Assembly: GCA_014240065.1 (NCBI GenBank)
Contig: JAAZXR010000017.1
Coordinates: forward strand, 1-64,000
Direction of reading: 5' to 3'
Origin: Myxococcales bacterium
GTDB taxonomy: Bacteria; Myxococcota_A; Polyangia; Nannocystales; Nannocystaceae
Length of the DNA stretch: 64,000 bases
This document shows positions 46,171-54,889 of the stretch, in pieces. Position 1 is the stretch's first letter. Each line of letters begins with the position of its first letter. The position numbers and the translations under genes were made by a program. The notes under the pieces were generated by a model. That model was not told where the DNA came from, ran no database searches, and saw nothing but the letters and a program-made list of their open reading frames with translations.

Positions 46171-47973
46171 GTGATCAGGCTGCGCCTATCGCTGGGATTC
46201 CTCTGCGCGACCACGTTGCTGTCGGCGTGTTCCGAGCGGGAGGCGATCCTCGAAGGACAGGCGGGGACGCCGTTTAGCATCGCGGCGGAGGATGGGCGCG
46301 ACGTCCCTCGCGCCGCGGTGCGTCTCGCGGAGTGCGAGGGCACGCCCGGCGGATGCAGCAGCTATTGCACCGATACCCCGGACGCGTGCGCCGTGCTCAG
46401 CCCCGACGCGTGCCAGCTGGCGCTCGTCGACTCGGGATCGCCGTTCACGATGCTCGCCCAGGGAGACAGCTGGAGCGTCGAGCGTGCGTGCCTTGAGGTC
46501 CGCGCGTCTCCCGGGCTCGCGAGCTCAGAGGATTCCTCCGATCCCGACGCGGTCGCGCGCCTCCGGTTCAAAGACGCCCCCGTCCTGTACGCGCCGACCT
46601 CCGCCGACGAGTGGGGCTGGGAGGTCGGGGACGAGCGCGCGCAGATGCAGCACACCCCCGTCGTCATCGGGGGCAACCTCATGAGCGAGTTCGCCGTGAA
46701 GTTCCGAGACGAGGCCCCCGCCCCGGCGGGCACGGTCGACATCTCCTTCGCCAAGACCTTTCCCGGCACGGAGGACGAGCTCGCCTCCGCCGGGAGCGTC
46801 TACCTCAAGCTCCAGTACCCCTCTCGCTTGTCCGGCGGGCAGCTCGACGACCAATGCGGGTTCGATGGCACGAACTGCAACCTGCCGGAGTTGAGTTTGA
46901 GCACCGGCCAATTCGTGTCGCTGCTCAAGCCTCATCGCATGGCGATGGACGTCTGCGTCGCGCCGCCCCCATGCACGATGCACTACGACCACGTGGCGAG
47001 CGCCTTCGACGAAGCCCCGACCTGCCGCGCGTCGCCCAGCCGGGTGAGCAACGAGGCATGCGTCTCCGCCGACGACCCCGCTCGCGGTGGCAGGAACGCG
47101 ACGATGGTCGTGGCGACCGGGATCCCGGGCGCGGCGCTCGTCGCGGACAGCGCCGCGTTGATCTTGGGTCCGCTCGACCTCCTCCCCGCCTGCGCGGACC
47201 TCACCGCGCCGATCCCTGATGATGTTCGCGCGTGTGTCGTCACCTCGGCCGGCGCCTTCGCGCTCCCCGGGTGGCCGCGTCACGAGGGCCTCACCGTGCT
47301 GCAGGTCCGCGCCTTCGGCGTCGTGGGGGGCAACTCCGACGCGAAGGGCCCCGGGGCCTGCGACCGGCTCCAGCAGCGACTGCGGGGGCTCCTGTCCCAA
47401 TGCATCGAGACCCTCGTCAATGACAGCCCTTGGGCGCCGCCCGTGCTGCCCGAGCAGCGGGTGGACACCGGGGTGACAGTGGTCGGAGAGGTGGCCTACG
47501 CCCCCGGCGCCTCCTCACCAGATCCAGATCGCTGGATTCGCACGATCGTGCTGCCGCCCGACCTCCCGTTCGTCAACTTCTCCCGCCGCGACTCTGGCAC
47601 TGACGCCGCGCAAGTCGACGGGTTCCTCGGCACCGCGCTGCTCGAGGAGACGGAGCTGGTCCTCGATTATACGGAGGACCTCCGCCCCCCAGGATTAAGG
47701 ATCAAGTGCCTGCGACCCGGCGGCGGCAGCTGCCTCTCCGTCCCCGCGTGCGAGGCGTCCTCGTCGACGACCTCGGGGCAAAGCGCGGTGGGATCGGTGA
47801 GTTGTTGTCACGGGCTCCCGCAGCCGCTGCTCGCTTCCATCGTGCGGCCAGACGGTGACCAGCTCGAGCCATCCCCGCGAATCGAAGACCGCTGCTGCAC
47901 CGCGCTCGGACCTGCCCTGCGTGACAGCCTCGTCGACGACTATGGCGCGTGCGCTGGCCAGCCCCGACTCTAA
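46171..47973 (+). CDS. Lipoprotein with retropepsin-like aspartic-protease signatures
   Basis: 600 aa from GTG 46171. Lipobox LLSAC (Cys20). Two blocks recall single-domain retropepsins: CQLALVDSGSPFTML (D-S/T-G motif, about residues 83-96) and DGFLGTALLEETELVLDYTEDL (the GxLGxxxL...xxxDY block, about 488-509). They are much farther apart than in retropepsins, with a Cys-rich insertion between them. At least 20 Cys residues suggest disulfides in an exported protein. Protease activity is a hypothesis only; no other family recognised. Ends 25 bp before the stop of an opposing gene. Confidence 0.5.
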   Translation: MIRLRLSLGFLCATTLLSACSEREAILEGQAGTPFSIAAEDGRDVPRAAVRLAECEGTPGGCSSYCTDTPDACAVLSPDACQLALVDSGSPFTMLAQGDSWSVERACLEVRASPGLASSEDSSDPDAVARLRFKDAPVLYAPTSADEWGWEVGDERAQMQHTPVVIGGNLMSEFAVKFRDEAPAPAGTVDISFAKTFPGTEDELASAGSVYLKLQYPSRLSGGQLDDQCGFDGTNCNLPELSLSTGQFVSLLKPHRMAMDVCVAPPPCTMHYDHVASAFDEAPTCRASPSRVSNEACVSADDPARGGRNATMVVATGIPGAALVADSAALILGPLDLLPACADLTAPIPDDVRACVVTSAGAFALPGWPRHEGLTVLQVRAFGVVGGNSDAKGPGACDRLQQRLRGLLSQCIETLVNDSPWAPPVLPEQRVDTGVTVVGEVAYAPGASSPDPDRWIRTIVLPPDLPFVNFSRRDSGTDAAQVDGFLGTALLEETELVLDYTEDLRPPGLRIKCLRPGGGSCLSVPACEASSSTTSGQSAVGSVSCCHGLPQPLLASIVRPDGDQLEPSPRIEDRCCTALGPALRDSLVDDYGACAGQPRL

Positions 47974-47998
47974 CGTAGGCGCCCCCTCGTCGACCAAC

Positions 47999-48694
47999 CT
48001 AGGAGTGAAACATCTGCTCAAGACGCTCGCGGTCGAACCCGACCATGAGGCTGCCCTTCACGTCGATCACCGGGACAGACCCGGTCGCGACCCCGGCCTT
48101 CTCGGCCTTCGCCTTCAACTCGGCGGCGGCCCCTACGTCCTTCTCAATATCCCGAGTCACATAGGGCACCCCCTTCTTGTCGAGGTAGGCGGTCAGCTGT
48201 TTGCACACGCCGCACCAGTCCGTCTTGTAGACCACCACATCCCTCGCCGGCGGTGGCGGCGGCGGCGCTGAGAGGTCTCCGGGGAGGGTGACCGCGCTCG
48301 ACAGACCTCGACCAAGCGCGAGCTCTTCAAACATATCCAACCGAATGGTCTCGAGCGGATGCACCCCCGCGGCGCTCGGCCCGTCGAGATTCACGACGTA
48401 GCTCATCCCCGGCGGTGGGCGGCGGCCGTCCAGGAGGTTCACTCGGACGAGGCCGCGCGCCCGCGCCGGCACCACGGACGGATCCGTGCTGTCCTTGAAC
48501 TCCCCGCGGTCGCCCGCGTAGGTGAGGGAGTAGGCGTCGGTGGCCAAGTTGAGGCCGACCGCGGCGACCTCCGTTCGAATCGCCTCCGGGGCGGCCCGCT
48601 GCTCTGGCGCGGGGGGGCGCTCTGGCCCGCACGAGACGAGCACCCCGACGAGGAGCGCCGACCTCGCTTTCTTGGGTCGGCCCAGCCGCGTCAT
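47999..48694 (-). CDS. Lipoprotein with C-terminal glutaredoxin-like domain
   Basis: 231 aa from ATG 48694 (MTRLGRPKKARSALLVGVLVSC); the open frame further upstream to 49057 covers the divergent promoter region and is unlikely. Lipobox VLVSC. The N-terminal half is an unassigned beta-rich segment, followed by a proline run (PPPPPP). The last ~85 residues are a thioredoxin-fold glutaredoxin: VVVYKTDWCGVCKQLTAYL (CxxC), DIEKDVGAAAELKAKAEKAGV and GSVPVIDVKGSLMVGFD (cis-Pro). Probably a surface-tethered disulfide reductant or sensor. A glutaredoxin outside the cytoplasm has no obvious glutathione supply. Confidence 0.75.
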   Translation of the reverse strand: MTRLGRPKKARSALLVGVLVSCGPERPPAPEQRAAPEAIRTEVAAVGLNLATDAYSLTYAGDRGEFKDSTDPSVVPARARGLVRVNLLDGRRPPPGMSYVVNLDGPSAAGVHPLETIRLDMFEELALGRGLSSAVTLPGDLSAPPPPPPARDVVVYKTDWCGVCKQLTAYLDKKGVPYVTRDIEKDVGAAAELKAKAEKAGVATGSVPVIDVKGSLMVGFDRERLEQMFHS

Positions 48695-48808
48695 CGCCTC
48701 GCGCGTCAGCCAGGATGACCCCGTTGATTCGTGATTTGCGCGGCGTTCTCGTGCGTTTCTCCGGTCCATACTCGCGAGGCAGTATAACGAGGTCCGCGAC
48801 CTGAAACC

Positions 48809-50533
48809 ATGGCCTCGAAATTCATCTTCACCGGCGCGCCAGAGCGCGGCATCCTCTCGTCTGCTGTGCGTGTTCTCGCCGGGTTGTTGGTGACGATCGC
48901 GCTGATGACCGCCCTGCTGTACTCCGGCTACATCGAATACACGAGCTTCGAGCCCGCGCAGCTGCGCGAGGCGAGCGGGCCTGCGGATCCGCCCACTGTG
49001 GACCTCTCGGGGCGGAAAATTGCATTTGAAAACTCGTCGATGACGAGGGAAGGCCACCTGTGGCGACGGTCTTTGCGGGGGACACCGGAGGAGATAGGCA
49101 CGGCCTCAGGCGTGCTCACCGGGAGGCTCTATACCAAGATCGACCGGCGCCTCGCCGCGCTCGCCCGCAACCGCTATGGCGACGGGATTGAAGCCTGGGC
49201 GGAGCACATGCTCTTCCGCTGGGATTATCGCGGCACGACGAACGCCCTGCGGCCCGACGACCAGCGCGAGCTCGCGGCCATGATCGGCGCCTTCCCTCCC
49301 CTCCGGCAAAACGGCTTGAGCTTGTACGAGCGTCTCCATGTCATGCAGTGCATGGTCGACGTGACCCAGCGCCTCGACGACTTCCTCATCGAGGGGGTCA
49401 CCTTCGCTGCGGTGCCCTCCAAATCCGCCACGTCCACCGACCGCAGCAACGTCATCGTGGGTCGCAGCATCTCCATCGATCTCGGGGAAGACTTCGACGC
49501 CGACCGCCTGGTCAGTTTCTTTCATCCCGACGGTAAATATCCCTTCGTCTCCGTCGGCTGGGCCGGGCTCGTGGGTGTCGTCACCGGGGTCAACGCTCGC
49601 GGGGTCTTCGTCGCGGTCAACCCCGCCCAGACCGACGACCCTCCAGAGAATGGCCGCGCGCTCACCATCGTCGCCCGCCAGCTGCTCGAAGAGGCGGACA
49701 ATATCGAGGGCGCCCTCAAGATCCTCGACGGCATCACCGTCCGTAGCCCCGGCATCCTCACGATCGCGGACGGCTTCTCTCGCCGCGCCGTCATCGTAGA
49801 GATGAGCCCAGGGGGCAGCGATGATCGACGCGTCGTTCGTGGCGACAAGAGCGCCATGCTGTGGGCGACGGACCACATGATTCGAGACGTCTTTGAGCGT
49901 GACGCACACAACGAACGGCTCGCGCGCTCCACGAGCTCGGGGAGCCGCTACAAGCGCCTCGGGGAGTTGCTGCCGCGCAGCGGCGCGATGTCGGTCCCTG
50001 ACGCGATCCAGGTGCTCCGGGACAGAAATGGCGCGGGGGGAGCGCTGCTTGGCCTGGCGAATAAGGCCGCGCTCGAGAACCTCCGAACGACGCACGCCGT
50101 CGTCGTCGACCTGAGCTCCATGGTGATGTGGGTCAGCGAAGGGCCCTCTGGCATCGGGAGGTTTCAGTCCTTCGATCTCCGGCGAGAGCTGGGACGCTCG
50201 GACCGTCCGCCAGCGCCACTCGACGATTATCCCCCTGATCCGCTGCTGTACTCGGAGATCTTCTACGACTTCCAGACCGCCCGGCAAGAAGTGCAGCACG
50301 CCACCCGCCTGCTACAGGCGGGCGAGCGCGAGCAGGCCCTCACCTCCGCTCGGATCGCCCTGGCGCTGGCTCCCGACCTCGGCGATCTGCATCGACTCCT
50401 CGGCGATATTGAGCGCGACCTCGGCCACTTTGAGGCCGCGGTGGAGCACTATCGTCGCTACCTTGAGCTGGTGCCGGGCAAGGAGCGCGACCAAGAGGTG
50501 GTGCGTGGAATCATGCAGGAGCTCGGCGGGTAA
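48809..50533 (+). CDS. Membrane-anchored C45-like Ntn-hydrolase fold protein with C-terminal TPRs
   Basis: 574 aa. One N-terminal transmembrane segment (AVRVLAGLLVTIALMTALLYSGYI). The core (~95-420) follows the acyl-CoA:6-APA acyltransferase-like (C45) layout: GLSLYERLHVMQCMVDVTQ, NVIVGRSISIDLGEDFD, SVGWAGLVGVVTGVNARGVFVAVN, SPGILTIADG and LWATDHM. The position where these enzymes have GCTSF or GCSSF reads EGVTFAAV, so the nucleophile Cys is absent. The C-terminal ~90 residues are two TPR units. It may be a binding protein and not an amidase. Its end overlaps pdxJ by 23 bp. Confidence 0.65.
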   Translation: MASKFIFTGAPERGILSSAVRVLAGLLVTIALMTALLYSGYIEYTSFEPAQLREASGPADPPTVDLSGRKIAFENSSMTREGHLWRRSLRGTPEEIGTASGVLTGRLYTKIDRRLAALARNRYGDGIEAWAEHMLFRWDYRGTTNALRPDDQRELAAMIGAFPPLRQNGLSLYERLHVMQCMVDVTQRLDDFLIEGVTFAAVPSKSATSTDRSNVIVGRSISIDLGEDFDADRLVSFFHPDGKYPFVSVGWAGLVGVVTGVNARGVFVAVNPAQTDDPPENGRALTIVARQLLEEADNIEGALKILDGITVRSPGILTIADGFSRRAVIVEMSPGGSDDRRVVRGDKSAMLWATDHMIRDVFERDAHNERLARSTSSGSRYKRLGELLPRSGAMSVPDAIQVLRDRNGAGGALLGLANKAALENLRTTHAVVVDLSSMVMWVSEGPSGIGRFQSFDLRRELGRSDRPPAPLDDYPPDPLLYSEIFYDFQTARQEVQHATRLLQAGEREQALTSARIALALAPDLGDLHRLLGDIERDLGHFEAAVEHYRRYLELVPGKERDQEVVRGIMQELGG

Positions 50534-51254
50534 TCTCCAGGTAGGCCTCGACCGTTTGGGCCAGCCCTCGAAAGATCGCGGTGCTGATGAGCGCGTGCCC
50601 GATCGACACTTCGTCCACCCCGGGGACGCCAGCCAAAAATGGCCCGAGGTTGTGAAGGTCGAGGTCGTGCCCGGCGTTGACGCCCAGCCCGAGCGCGGCG
50701 GCGTGTTCGCTCGCCGCTGCGTACCGCGCGACCTCCCTGTCTTGCTGGCCGGTGCCGAACGCCCGCGCGTAGGGCTCTGTGTAGAGCTCGACCCGGTCGG
50801 CCCCGACGCTCGCTGCCCACGCGATGGCCTCGCGTTCCGCCTCCACGAACAAGCTCACGCGGATCCCGCTGGCCTGGAGGCGACGGACCACCCCTCCGAG
50901 GTGGACGGGATCCGTGTCCGCGGCCCACCCTGCCTCGCTCGTGATCTCGCCTGGCCGCACCGGGACGAGGGTGCACTGCTGCGGCCGGACGCCCAGGACC
51001 CGGTCGACGAACGCAGGCCGCGGATCGCCCTCGATGTTGAACTCCACGGTCTCGCGGCGGTCCGCGAGGTGTGCCGCGATGGCGTCCACGTCGCTCGCCC
51101 TGATATGCCGCTCATCTTCACGCGGATGGACTGTGATGCCGGGGGCGCCGGCCGCCACGCACACCGACACCGCCTCAACGATACTGGGGACGTCACCGCC
51201 ACGAGCGTTTCTTAACGTGGCAATTTTGTTCACGTTGACGCTGAGCTTCGTCAC
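50511..51254 (-). CDS. pdxJ: Pyridoxine 5'-phosphate synthase
   Basis: 247 aa. Signatures: LSVNVNKIATLRNARGG, ITVHPREDERHIRASDV, VEFNIEGDP, CTLVPVRPGEITSEAGWA, LFVEAE, VELYTEPYA, LGVNAGHDLDLHN and VSIGHALISTAIFRGL. This TIM-barrel enzyme condenses 1-deoxyxylulose 5-phosphate with 3-amino-2-oxopropyl phosphate in the DXP-dependent vitamin B6 route. That implies the cell makes DXP for B6 even though isoprenoids come from mevalonate. Confidence 0.96.
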   Translation of the reverse strand: MTKLSVNVNKIATLRNARGGDVPSIVEAVSVCVAAGAPGITVHPREDERHIRASDVDAIAAHLADRRETVEFNIEGDPRPAFVDRVLGVRPQQCTLVPVRPGEITSEAGWAADTDPVHLGGVVRRLQASGIRVSLFVEAEREAIAWAASVGADRVELYTEPYARAFGTGQQDREVARYAAASEHAAALGLGVNAGHDLDLHNLGPFLAGVPGVDEVSIGHALISTAIFRGLAQTVEAYLEITRRAPA

Positions 51255-51350
51255 ACGCCCCGTCTACCATCGCATTCGACCTACGCCAAACCAGTCGCGC
51301 TCGACCTCGCCCGGGAACCGAGAGGCCGCGGAACGGCGGTCTCGCTGGCA

Positions 51351-52769
51351 TCAGTCACCGTCGGGTTCCGGGGCTGAGGCGACCGGGCCCGCGTGCTCGG
51401 AGCGCCCCGGGTCCCCGGAGTCGCCCTGCGCGCGTCGACGACGCGCCTCCAGCGCTGCCTTGGCGCTGGCCTCCCATCCTCGGCTGCCTGGGTCGGCGAG
51501 CCCTCTCCCCTCCGTCGCGAGCGCCGGGGGGAGACACTCCCCCCCGGACGGGTCCACGCCTTCGGGGTGGTCGTGTGGATACTCGTAACCTGCACCAGCG
51601 CCGTGCGCCCTCGACAGCGCGTCGACGGGGTTGCGAAGTTGATCGGGGACCGCGAGTGGCCCCCACCGCTGCACCAACCCTCGCGCGGTTTTGTAGGCTC
51701 TCAACGCGGAATTGCTCTTGGGCGCGAGCGCGAGATAGCAGACCGCCTGGGTCAGCGGGAGCACCGCCTCCGGCAGCCCGACGCGATGGGCTGCCTCCGC
51801 CGCCGCGTTGACCACGATGAGCGCCTGGGGGTCGGCGTTCCCGACGTCCTCGGAGGCGAAGATCACGAGGCGACGGGCGACGAACATGACGTCTTCCCCA
51901 CCCTCGAGCAGCCGGGCGAGCCAGTAGGTCGCGGCGTCGCCGTCGCTCGCGCGCATGCTCTTGATGAGCGCCGAGGCGAGGTTGTAGTGGGACTCCCCGG
52001 TCTTGTCGTGCGCGAGGCGTCTGGCCCCGAGCGCGTGGGCGAGCAGCTCCTCGTGGAGCGACGTGTCGCCGTCCTCGAGCAAGTCTGCGGCGACCTCTAG
52101 GGTGTTGAGGGCCCTCCGCACGTCTCCGTGGCACGCCGCCGCGAGCCCGCACAAGGCCTCGTGGCTCGCTTCGAGGCCGCGTGTGCCAAGCCCGACGGTC
52201 TCATCGTCGAGCGCGCGGCGGAGCACGGGCACCATCTCCGCCGCGCCCACAGGCTTCAGCCGGACGACCCGCGCTCGACTCAGGAGCGCCGCGTTTAATT
52301 CGAAGCTGGGGTTCTCCGTAGTGGCGCCGATGAGCGCGCAGACGCCTCGCTCGACATCAGCGAGCAGCGCGTCTTGCTGGCCTTTATTGAAGCGATGAAT
52401 CTCGTCGATGAACACGACGGTCGCGCGGCCCTCCCCCGTGCGGCGGTGACGCGCATCCTTGAGCACCTCCCGCACGCGCCGGACCCCATCCGAGGTCGCG
52501 CTGAGGGTCTCGAAGTGGGCGTGGGTGGCCTGCGCGAACAACCTCGCGATCGTGGTCTTGCCGGAGCCGGGCGGGCCCCACAAGATCATGCTCGGGATCC
52601 GGCCTTTGGCGCGGCTCATTCGCTCTAGAAATCTCCCGGGCGCCGTCACGTGATCTTGCCCAAGAACCTCCGAGAGCACCGTGGGCCGCATCCGCTCCGC
52701 GAGCGGCGTCAGCGTCGGGTCGAGCAAGCTCGCGCGCTCGAAGAGGTCATCGTCGCCTGTCGCGCCCAC
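51351..52769 (-). CDS. rarA: Replication-associated recombination protein A (AAA+ ATPase)
   Basis: 472 aa from GTG 52769. Walker A ILWGPPGSGKTTIARL, Walker B VVFIDEIHRFNKGQQDALL, sensor 1 ALIGATTENPSFELN and sensor 2 region GDVRRALNTLEVA. The tetramerisation domain has the family text HYNLASALIKSMRASDGDAATYWLARLLEGGED...VIFASEDVGNADPQALIV. It acts at stalled replication forks. The last ~45 residues are a low-complexity Ala/Arg/Gly tail beyond the family end. Divergent from the neighbouring lipoprotein gene with only 22 bp between starts. Confidence 0.95.
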   Translation of the reverse strand: MGATGDDDLFERASLLDPTLTPLAERMRPTVLSEVLGQDHVTAPGRFLERMSRAKGRIPSMILWGPPGSGKTTIARLFAQATHAHFETLSATSDGVRRVREVLKDARHRRTGEGRATVVFIDEIHRFNKGQQDALLADVERGVCALIGATTENPSFELNAALLSRARVVRLKPVGAAEMVPVLRRALDDETVGLGTRGLEASHEALCGLAAACHGDVRRALNTLEVAADLLEDGDTSLHEELLAHALGARRLAHDKTGESHYNLASALIKSMRASDGDAATYWLARLLEGGEDVMFVARRLVIFASEDVGNADPQALIVVNAAAEAAHRVGLPEAVLPLTQAVCYLALAPKSNSALRAYKTARGLVQRWGPLAVPDQLRNPVDALSRAHGAGAGYEYPHDHPEGVDPSGGECLPPALATEGRGLADPGSRGWEASAKAALEARRRRAQGDSGDPGRSEHAGPVASAPEPDGD

Positions 52770-52791
52770 AGTGGTGGTACCGTAACAGCAG

Positions 52792-53634
52792 GTGCATGCA
52801 TCCCGATCCAGAGCCCGCGAGGTTCTCGCGTGCCTCGCGCTTTGCGGCGTCGTCTCCGCGTGCGGCCCGCGCGAGTTTGAAGGTCGGGTGTCACAGGCGA
52901 AAGATGAGCAGCAGCGGCGCTACGACGGGCGCTTTCCGTACCGGCCTCCGACGGAGGTCGAGAAGATCGAGCGTCTCATCGAGTTCGTGCGCAAGAGCGA
53001 CGGCGTGTACTACCGACGCGACAGAGAGCTCGCGCCGGGCCTCGCCGCCTCGTGGATGGAGCGTCGGTATTTTACGCGATGGGGACGCCAGATCCGCACA
53101 GCCTCGCGGTTCGTGGGGATCGTCTCGGAGCGGCCCTTCGGTTCGTCGCGACCGTTTATTTTCCGCTCCTCGGATGGCGACGAGACCCTCGTGCGCACCC
53201 TACTATTCGACGAGCTCCAGCGGCTCGAATCAACGCAGGGGCGGGTCGTCAACGCGATCATGGATCCGCGGGATCTCCCGCCGGCGCCGCTCCGGCAGAG
53301 CGGCAAGCCTCCAACACACCCCATCGAAAAGGCGATCGAGCTGGTCGAATCCGCGCCCGGCGACGTGCGGTTCGTGATCACGGATCGCAAAGGGGTGGAG
53401 CGCGCCGAGGCCGGTCCGGACTTCGCCTCCTACCTGCGCAGCAAGACAAAGTGGCTCGCCGCCGACATCGGCGACGTCGAACAGTGGATCGACGAGGTCG
53501 CGACCCGCGACTTCATCAGCTACGAACCCCTGTATGTGGACGCCGGCGCGGAGGCCCGGGTCTCACTGGACGTCTGGCTCCGCGACGCCCGCGCGACAGC
53601 GGCGGACCCGCAGCCCGAGGTGGCGCGCCCGTGA
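52792..53634 (+). CDS. Lipoprotein with two DUF5329-like repeats
   Basis: 280 aa from GTG 52792. Lipobox GVVSAC (Cys24). Unit 1 (~55-140) reads EVEKIERLIEFVRKSDGVYYRRD...TASRFVGIVSERPFGSSRPFIFRSSDG...LLFDELQRL. Unit 2 (~180-260) reads HPIEKAIELVESAPGDVRFVITDRKGVERAEAGPDFASYLRSK...DFISYEPLYV. Both follow the DUF5329 order of a helix, a short strand with a charged pair, an Arg/Lys-rich helix and an F-I strand. DUF5329 has no known function. The next gene's GTG overlaps this stop. Confidence 0.6.
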   Translation: MHASRSRAREVLACLALCGVVSACGPREFEGRVSQAKDEQQRRYDGRFPYRPPTEVEKIERLIEFVRKSDGVYYRRDRELAPGLAASWMERRYFTRWGRQIRTASRFVGIVSERPFGSSRPFIFRSSDGDETLVRTLLFDELQRLESTQGRVVNAIMDPRDLPPAPLRQSGKPPTHPIEKAIELVESAPGDVRFVITDRKGVERAEAGPDFASYLRSKTKWLAADIGDVEQWIDEVATRDFISYEPLYVDAGAEARVSLDVWLRDARATAADPQPEVARP

Positions 53635-54017
53635 ACGCCCGCCCTGCGCTCATGACCGCAGCGATCCTGGGGTTGCTCGCGGTCGCCGCCGGCGCGTTCG
53701 GAGCTCACGGCCTCGCCGCGCGAGTGGACGCCGACGCCCTCGGATGGTGGAAGACCGCGAGCGCGTACCAGCTCGCCCACGCCGTCGTCCTCGTGGCGCT
53801 CGCCACGAGCGGCGCGACCTCGCGGCCGATGGTCCGCCGAGCCTTCCTCTGCTTCGTCGCGGGCGTCGTGATTTTTTCCGGGACCTTGTACGCCATGACC
53901 CTCGGCGCGCCTCGATGGATGGGCATGGTCACGCCGGTCGGAGGGCTCGCCCTCATCGCCGGCTGGGCCTGCCTGGCCGTCGCGGGCTATCGGGGCGTGG
54001 AACCCCGCGGCGAATGA
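53631..54017 (+). CDS. DUF423 small membrane protein (YgdD/TMEM256 family)
   Basis: 128 aa from GTG 53631, overlapping the previous stop (GTGA). Four hydrophobic helices: LMTAAILGLLAVAAGAFGAH, AYQLAHAVVLVALA, AFLCFVAGVVIFSGTLY and TPVGGLALIAGWACLAVAGY. The AGAFGAHGL, YQLAHA and GxxxFSGTLYAM motifs are standard for DUF423. Inner-membrane protein of unknown function. Longer frames opening upstream overlap the lipoprotein and are rejected. Confidence 0.9.
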   Translation: MNARPALMTAAILGLLAVAAGAFGAHGLAARVDADALGWWKTASAYQLAHAVVLVALATSGATSRPMVRRAFLCFVAGVVIFSGTLYAMTLGAPRWMGMVTPVGGLALIAGWACLAVAGYRGVEPRGE

Positions 54018-54024
54018 GCGGTCC

Positions 54025-54639
54025 TCAGTTGAGCCCGACGCTGCGGTTGAGTCCCACGAGGCGGACCGGGTCGATTCCCAGGCTCTCCAACGCGTCGGTC
54101 CACATGGTCGCGGAGGGTGTGTCGAGCACGAAGTCTTGGACCACCCCAGGCACATCCGCTGGGCCCTCCGGGTCACGCACGGGGACCACCACCCAGCTCC
54201 CGGCGGCGATCTCCTCCTCAATTTGCCCGGCGCCCCACCCTGAATAGCCGAGCAGAAACAAAAATCGCCCGCCGTCGTCACCAAAGCGCTCGTGCCCATC
54301 CCGCACCACGCCGTCGAGGGTGGTGGTGAGCGAGAGCGAGGTGAGGATATTCGTGGCGTGTGGATCCCAATCTGGACGGTCGTGGATCACCCAGCCGCGC
54401 GCGGGCTCCACCGGGCCTCCCACCCCCACCTCGGTCTCCGGATCCCCCTTCCATTCGAGCCCCACGCCGGAGGCCACATCGGAGAGGCGATGGTCCACCC
54501 GATGATTAAGCACCAGGCCGAGCGCGCCGTCCTGGTCGTGCTGCAGCATCAACACGACGGCGCGGTAGAAATTCGGATCCACGAGTTGAGGTACTGCGAC
54601 CAATAAGTGGCCGTCCAGTCCATCCAACGCGCTCGCCAT
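54025..54639 (-). CDS. YqgE/AlgH family protein
   Basis: 204 aa from ATG 54639 (MASALDGLDGHLLVAVPQL); GTG 54663 is possible. Family features: HLLVAVPQLVDPNFYRAVVLMLQHD, GALGLVLNH, VGGPVEPARGWVIH and FLLGYSGWGAGQIEEEIAAGSW. Cytoplasmic protein of unknown biochemical role, once proposed as a transcriptional regulator (AlgH). Convergent with the DUF423 gene, 7 bp apart. Confidence 0.93.
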   Translation of the reverse strand: MASALDGLDGHLLVAVPQLVDPNFYRAVVLMLQHDQDGALGLVLNHRVDHRLSDVASGVGLEWKGDPETEVGVGGPVEPARGWVIHDRPDWDPHATNILTSLSLTTTLDGVVRDGHERFGDDGGRFLFLLGYSGWGAGQIEEEIAAGSWVVVPVRDPEGPADVPGVVQDFVLDTPSATMWTDALESLGIDPVRLVGLNRSVGLN

Positions 54640-54734
54640 CCCCACCCACAAAGCGTAGCGCACCCGCGTGAACTCGTCATTCGATTGGGCCGACCTGCGA
54701 CGGCATGAACCTCGAACCTGCGCCGACGCCGCTA

Positions 54735-54766
54735 TAAAAAAACCGGGTCTCGCGAAAGACCCGGTT
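54735..54766 (-). terminator. Intrinsic terminator of tRNA-Leu
   Basis: Arms 54741-54750 and 54757-54766 form a perfect 10-bp stem (AACCGGGTCT) with a 6-nt loop. On the minus strand it is followed by a run of seven U. It starts 3 nt beyond the tRNA 3' end: a textbook rho-independent terminator. Confidence 0.92.
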
Positions 54767-54769
54767 TCG

Positions 54770-54854
54770 TGCCAGAGGAGGGACTCGAACCCTCACGGGG
54801 GGTTACCCCGGCGGATTTTGAGTCCGCTGCGTCTACCGATTTCGCCACCCTGGC
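54770..54854 (-). tRNA. tRNA-Leu (anticodon CAA)
   Basis: Class II tRNA on the minus strand, 85 nt. Acceptor GCCAGGG/CTCTGGC (one G-U), anticodon stem GCGGA/TCCGC around CTCAAAA (anticodon CAA), a long variable arm, and T arm GAGGG-TTCGAGT-CCCTC. CCA is not encoded. Reads UUG. Lies 35 bp after the isoaspartyl peptidase gene on the same strand and may be co-transcribed with it. Confidence 0.95.
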
Positions 54855-54889
54855 GGGAGCATGGAGGTAGCACGAGGCACCCACGGACA

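Noticed and set aside
49106-50299. Minus-strand 397-codon frame
   Set aside because: Antisense to the Ntn-like/TPR protein; no recognisable motifs and an excess of Asp/Glu/Arg typical of antisense frames.
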